From positions 22,778,651 to 22,842,650 of the forward strand of contig OX387603.1 in NCBI GenBank assembly GCA_947568835.1: a DNA stretch of 64,000 nucleotides, read 5' to 3'. Both the position numbers and the translations under genes were made by a program. Shown one piece after another: positions 58,849-64,000 of the stretch. Source of the DNA: Protonemura montana (Eukaryota; Arthropoda; Insecta; Plecoptera; Nemouridae). Numbering within the stretch: the first letter of the stretch is position 1; the number at the start of each line of letters is the position of its first letter. The notes beneath the pieces were generated by a model. That model saw nothing but the letters and a program-made list of their open reading frames with translations, was not told where the DNA came from and made no database searches.

Positions 58849-61641
58849 CATTTTAGAAGCAGGCATTGCTACAGCCTGAACCATTTTTTAAACTGGGAAG
58901 AGATGCGTGTTATGTTTGCCTTGGATTATCTTCAGCTGCACAATTTGAGACCAGAGTCGGAACTTATTTTACTACTTTTCAGGGAAGTTAGGTAGTTAAC
59001 ATCTACCTAAATGTATTTGTTTTTAGATCATTGCTTAGGTACGTAAAATTGATCTTGGGTTAATTTTGGGTTAGTTTTACTTGGCTTATGCAACGAGAAG
59101 GTCTTTGGGGATAAACAGGTGTCACTATTTCAAAGTGTCTACATTATATTAATGTTTTTCATGTTATCTTTGATTTTAGATTGATAGCAAAGCTAACATT
59201 GTGATTAAGAGTCATGTTATATTTTGTTACGACCTTTAAGTGGTACCATTTGTAGAACAGGTCAAAAAACAATCACTTGCAGTCTCAAATAACCTAAGAT
59301 TTAATAGATTTTGTAAAACTGATTGTTTGGAAAGGTGACTGTTATTATGTTCCTGAAGAATGTTTCGAGAAGTCATGTACAGAACACATATTATATTTAT
59401 TGTCTTCGGATTTGTTGGTGAATGGATGTTGGAACACTGTGTTTTGATTTGGAGTAAGGATTTTTTCAGTTCTTGGTTATGCAAGTATTTAGCAGGATCA
59501 AATGTATCTGGGTTGTTTTGGTGTCATCTGTGACTGTCTTACCATCTTTGTTGTGGAGTTTAATAATACTTCTCTATTTCCTTCCTCACCACTACATTGG
59601 GTACCTCTTGGCCTTGTTATGGCTAGTTAAAGTTTGCCACCTTGATGCCTGAACTCTGTCTCTTCTTTTAACCAACCTTTTTGTTTTTTAGCATTGGCTT
59701 GAGCCAAAAGTGGGCATCTGAAAACTACTCTTTTATTGTAAAATCCAATGAAGTACAAACATAAATATGCACTATTATTTTTTGTTGATTTTAATTTTTT
59801 ATATTTGCAGGACCTAACAATAATTGATGTTGATATATTAAAAGAATTAAGATTTGGAAACCATGTTTTGTCGTGGACTGTTTAATCATCTTATTTCTAA
59901 CCCCTATCTATCTGTTTTTTTTTTTGTTCTGAATCTCTTACATAGGTAATACTTATAAGAGGTTTTGTGTTACTAAATATACATTCAAGAATGTGCATTC
60001 CAAAAAACAACTTCTCTCTAGGTATTGTACCGCACTTAAATCCCTCTCACAAAAAATGCTTAATCAATAATAGCAGTGTTCCTAAACTTTCGACATCTGT
60101 ATACATTTTCTGTGATACCGACGGTCGGCAGCGCCTTTAAGTGGGACCTATCGTTATCACGTGTTTCTGGCTTGTTTGCTATACAGAAAGTTTAACATTA
60201 ACGCTGGCCCTCTGACTATACCTTTAAACTCAATTGTATAAGGCAGGAAAGTGGTCCTCCCTTTTTGAAATTTGTGGGTTAAAACTACTGCACACAGCAG
60301 CCTATGGATCAGCACGAAAAGGCTTTCGTGCTTACACATTTCCAACGAAAGGCTTCAAATGAGAGTGAAGAAGCAACACGAAGCAAAATTCTATGCAATG
60401 ACAAATAAATAATGATTTCTTTGTCTGTTTCATTGTCTTTCGCTCTTTCCAAATAGTAATGCCGCCACTCGACAGAGGCCACGAATTCTAGTCCTGAAAC
60501 TGAACAGCTCTTGATTGATTGATTACTGCGTTTAGCGACACACTTTTTTTTGAAAACAGTCCGTGTGGCACTGGTCTAATGGCGCGGTGAATCAGTGGAT
60601 GATGAACTTAACCTAGCCTAGAAAGGAGGAGGGGAAACCCGGTGCCGGCACGTAGCCTACTCCTGTCGAATAGCACCAAGGAGACCACTGGCTTAACGTC
60701 CCTTCCTCCACAAATCATGCCGTCGATAAGTTGATAAGCAAGGCGAATGAAGTTGCTGTACTAACTTTCATTTGTCCAACCTCTCTCCCGAATAGAACTG
60801 GTAATTTGTGTGATGATCACCCATCTGTAAAGATCTTTAATTAAATACATCTTAATCCACTGCTTCGTCGGTGTCTATTGTCCATCCAGGTTCTCATAAA
60901 AAAATACCTGCACCTTAATTTTGTAAGAAAACTGGAAAATCCCATTACGGTTCTGCAGAACCCCCAAATCCGCTATTGCATGGGACTTCAAATAAAAAAG
61001 TTCTACAAGAAGTTCATGAGAAAATCGAATCTAATGCCTATTATTCATGACACTTTTTTTAAGAGCATGAACAAGAATTAGGCCTTCAACTCAAGAGCTC
61101 ACATGCTTACTTGTTGCGGCAGGTAGGCTATCATTCTTGCTTTCAAAAACATTCCAGTTAATATTCAATTCTTTAAATATCGCGATAAAATTACTGCTAA
61201 GGCCCTAAGTATTGAAAATAGATTACACTGGAGCAATTTGATCAACACTTCATCAAGGACGTACACAAATTAAGATTTATCTGAGGTAGTAAACAAGCAA
61301 GTTCAGTTGATCAAACACATTTGGAGTCGGTTATCTGTCGAGATCGTCCGATTGTGTAACGTTATAGCATAAACGCAAAGATAGGTGATGGCACTTGATA
61401 CGTCACACATCATGTATTGTGTACAGTTCATGAGGATGGATACCTGAATCGAACTTCGCACAGTTCCGACCTTGAATCGTTGCCGCCCACTGTAGAGACC
61501 CACGTACTTTTTTCTGCACCTCGACAGTATTTCCGACGAAAGAATGATATCAATGAAGGCAGCTGGCTGCTGTCAGTTGATCGCCACCGACCTCCGGACC
61601 AGTTGGACGAGCCGGACAGCAATCCAATATCAGTGCCAACA
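58849..61641. other. NCAPH2 3' UTR and intergenic DNA before ADGF
   Basis: This is AT-rich sequence without a supported frame on either strand. A poly-T run occurs near 59918 and an AATAAA at 60404-60409. The ADGF promoter and 5' UTR should lie toward the end, and the ~200 bases before 61642 are continuously open in the ADGF frame without family resemblance. Confidence 0.5.
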
Positions 61642-63977
61642 ATGTACGCGCTCCCTCGCGTGCAGACCATAGCGGTGATCATTCTCGCTGGTACTTGCTA
61701 CTCGACAGCGGATTATTGGGATGATCGGACACAATTCTTCGATGAAGAACGGAGCATGTTTCTCGGGTCACAAATTCAATTGACACCGCAAGAAGAAATT
61801 GTTAATGCTATTCTGATGGAAGCGAAAGGATTGGAATTTTCTGATGCATTTGTGTCGGTGAATACGACTTTTCCGCCTGCTAGGCACTTTTTCGAAGCGA
61901 AAGGCGATGTCGAGCGGTCGGAAGTTTTCAAAATGATTCAAGTGATTCCGAAAGGTGAGGTTTTTGTGCGTAGCATGTGGAAGTGTCATGTTCCTGAGAA
62001 TAGTGCGTAACTCTGCAACATTCTGTACAGCACACAATCAAGTGCTGTAACTACGTTCCTCTATTTTTTTATTTTTTTTTTAATATTGTTTTTAGGCCAA
62101 TAATCTCAAAGTAGCGCCATGTATGTGTATTTCTCGGTACAACAGGAGTGTCACTGTAATTTGGCAATACTAACAGGATTAACTCAGTATCACTCACACC
62201 CAGATGCGGTTAAATTTATCTAGAAGGTATGTGGTATCGATTTTGATGATGCGCCGGCAGTTTGTTGTTTTAAAAGCAGAAGGACAAGCGATACAATCAG
62301 TAGAAGTAGAAGTAGATCAAATGTAGAATTATAACTTTGTTGCGTTTACGGTTCAACGGAACGTACTGGGCGAGCTCGGGCACTGTTCTCAAGGCGGCAT
62401 TCCAAATCAATTGCAGCATTGCAAAATAGATCTCTTTACTCCATAAACTGAGCTAACAAATAACCAATATATCTGTGTGATTTACTATCGTACTTACCAT
62501 AATCTTTAATTAAATAAATTTAATGTCCAGCTAAAACGAATGAACACCAAAGCTGATTGCAGAGTGACAGATCTCACTGACTGTAGACGTTAGGTGTGTG
62601 GCTCCTGCTTTGACATAAAATAATGTTCATAAAATAATCCAAGCGAAATTTTCCTACAACACATATGGTGTCCGAAATAGCCTTGAAGTCGAAGCTTTCT
62701 TGAACTAGTCACGTGTATGTGCATGGTGTAGGAGGGAGGGGATCGGGGGTGCAAAGCAACTTCTCTTAGGCTCGATTAAAGTCAGTGGGGCTCTGCTACT
62801 GTGAAGTAGAATTCAAGAAATTCCCAGATTATATCGTGTGTGTATCCACTTAACCACACCATATCTTCTATTTAATTAATTATAGTACCTATTCAGAACT
62901 GAGCTAAGTGCTCACTTGATCGTTGAGTGAATATAATATGAATGGAGTGGGCAAGGAGATTGTGGGTTAGGAGACTGGGGCGCATTCAAGTCTGACCAAT
63001 TGAAACATTGTGACCGATTTTGACCACGTACAATTATCCTTCAGGGGGCGCCCTGCATGGCCATGACATGGCCTTGGCCACAACCGAGTACTTGCTCATG
63101 AACCTCACCTACCGAGACAACCTCTATGCGTGCGTCAAAGCCGGAGACAAAGTCACCCTGCACTTCTTCCAGACGCCTGACACCAGCTGCAGTACCGTCT
63201 GGACACTGGTCAGCGAAATGCGTCGCCTCTCGAGTGACGTGCCTGCCTTCGACGCCTGGCTAGGGAGCAAAATGACCCTGTTTGTGGAAAACCCCCAAGG
63301 TGCTTTTAACCACCCCCTTGATGCTAGAATATGCGTTCAAGGACGTTCAGAGGGACCCTTTTTGGGAATTGGGAAGAATATTTTTCTGACATATAACAAA
63401 TAAACCAATCCAGGCTAGGCTAGAAGTGATGGTAAACATGTCAGAGTACAACTCAGTTTGCAAGACTCAAAATATTTGTAAATTCTTCAAATAACATTGA
63501 TTATACACATGTACACCTTTAATTAAATTAAATTGTGTGGGTGCTTTTTTTGCCAACACTGCAGGCAAATCGCTCTACGTAATCAATTTCATATACGCAG
63601 ATTGTTTTTTTTTTTTTGCAGCTCGTTGAATGTGCAAAAGCTAATTTGGAAGCAAAACGAACATTTTTTGCCATAGAATAATGGTACCTACCTGTCAAGT
63701 TTTTTCGATTGTACTCTGCTGAGTTTTACCTCCAGTCCAGCATCCGCTTGTACACTGGCAGTGTGGTTCCTTCACGACTAAAATTTGAAATCTGTTTCCG
63801 CTTTCAGAAGTGTACGACGACTTGAATAAAGTGTGGTCGTCCTTTCAAAGTATTTTTGGTGCAATCGTGGGACTTGTTACCTACAAGCCTGCGTTCGATG
63901 ACTATTTTTACCAAGTTTTGACTGAATTTTACGAGGACAATGTGATGTATCTCGAAGTTCGAACCGTCTTAGCTAAT
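61642..63977 (+). CDS. ADGF: ADGF/ADA2-type secreted adenosine deaminase, 5' exons (cut by window end)
   Basis: ADA2/ADGF enzymes convert extracellular adenosine to inosine and act as growth or immune regulators in insects and saliva. Three exons are visible: 61642-61954, 63045-63299 and 63808-63977, the last ending in a GTAAGG donor, so the gene continues past the window. The start begins a signal peptide (VQTIAVIILAGTCYS). The ADGF-specific N-terminal dimerisation domain follows. The first zinc-binding motif is GGALHGHD (His109, His111), matching the family HxH. Further on come NLTYRDNLYACV, VWSSFQSIFGAIVGLVTYKPAF and LTEFYEDNVMYLEVR, which match ADA2. The remaining catalytic residues (HAGE, SSDDP) would be downstream. 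An in-frame extension upstream of 61642 lacks family similarity, so the ATG just before the signal sequence was chosen. Confidence 0.92.
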
Positions 63978-64000
63978 GTAAGGTTTTTAAAAGTTTAAAA

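Overview
The window is eukaryotic nuclear DNA, almost certainly from an arthropod and most likely an insect. It is moderately AT-rich, has compact intron-rich genes with GT-AG (and a few GC-AG) splice sites, and its Brahma protein starts with the MASPSP / [10 protein letters not shown] pattern I associate with insect Brahma. I cannot place it to order. A BACE-type aspartyl protease and an ADGF-type adenosine deaminase are both present. No prokaryotic, plasmid, phage or CRISPR features are visible. All exon models come from reading splice sites and phases by eye. Every complete multi-exon model I report closes as an open frame divisible by three.

Layout. 1-5275 is mostly non-coding but holds a possible two-exon 52-residue membrane micropeptide (2898-4062). 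5276-6414 (+) is the 3' part of an unrecognised acidic/Gln-rich protein gene. 6415-11312 is repeat-rich: tRNA-derived SINE fragments, a perfect-armed hairpin, diverged direct repeats and a possible transposon end. 11313-12374 (+) is an intronless protein kinase A catalytic-subunit paralogue. 13047-30292 (-) is brahma, with 24 coding exons and 1978 aa. Its first intron contains a complete six-exon inositol monophosphatase gene on the other strand (28323-29629). 30999-35300 (-) is SDAD1/Sda1. 36323-40789 (-) is the pseudokinase SCYL2. 42109-44426 (+) is a beta-secretase-like membrane aspartyl protease with upstream ORFs in its leader. 48163-51248 (-) is a tetraspanin. 52029-58848 (+) is condensin II subunit NCAPH2. 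61642-end (+) is the 5' part of an ADGF/ADA2-type secreted adenosine deaminase, cut by the window edge.

The genes look like a chance chromosomal neighbourhood rather than a pathway cluster: chromatin remodelling (brm), condensin II (NCAPH2), ribosome assembly (SDAD1), trafficking (SCYL2), inositol recycling (IMPA), signalling (PKA-like), and membrane or secreted proteins (BACE-like, tetraspanin, ADGF). Two head-to-head pairs (SCYL2/BACE-like and tetraspanin/NCAPH2) may share promoter regions. The most distinctive non-gene signal is a foldback/MITE-like family with copies in introns of brm, the tetraspanin gene and NCAPH2. An unrelated AT-rich foldback lies at 35.6 kb. I found no multi-gene system that looks undescribed. 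The best novel candidates are the micropeptide, the divergent PKA paralogue, the 420-residue Gly/Pro/Met/Gln expansion inside Brahma, and the foldback family.
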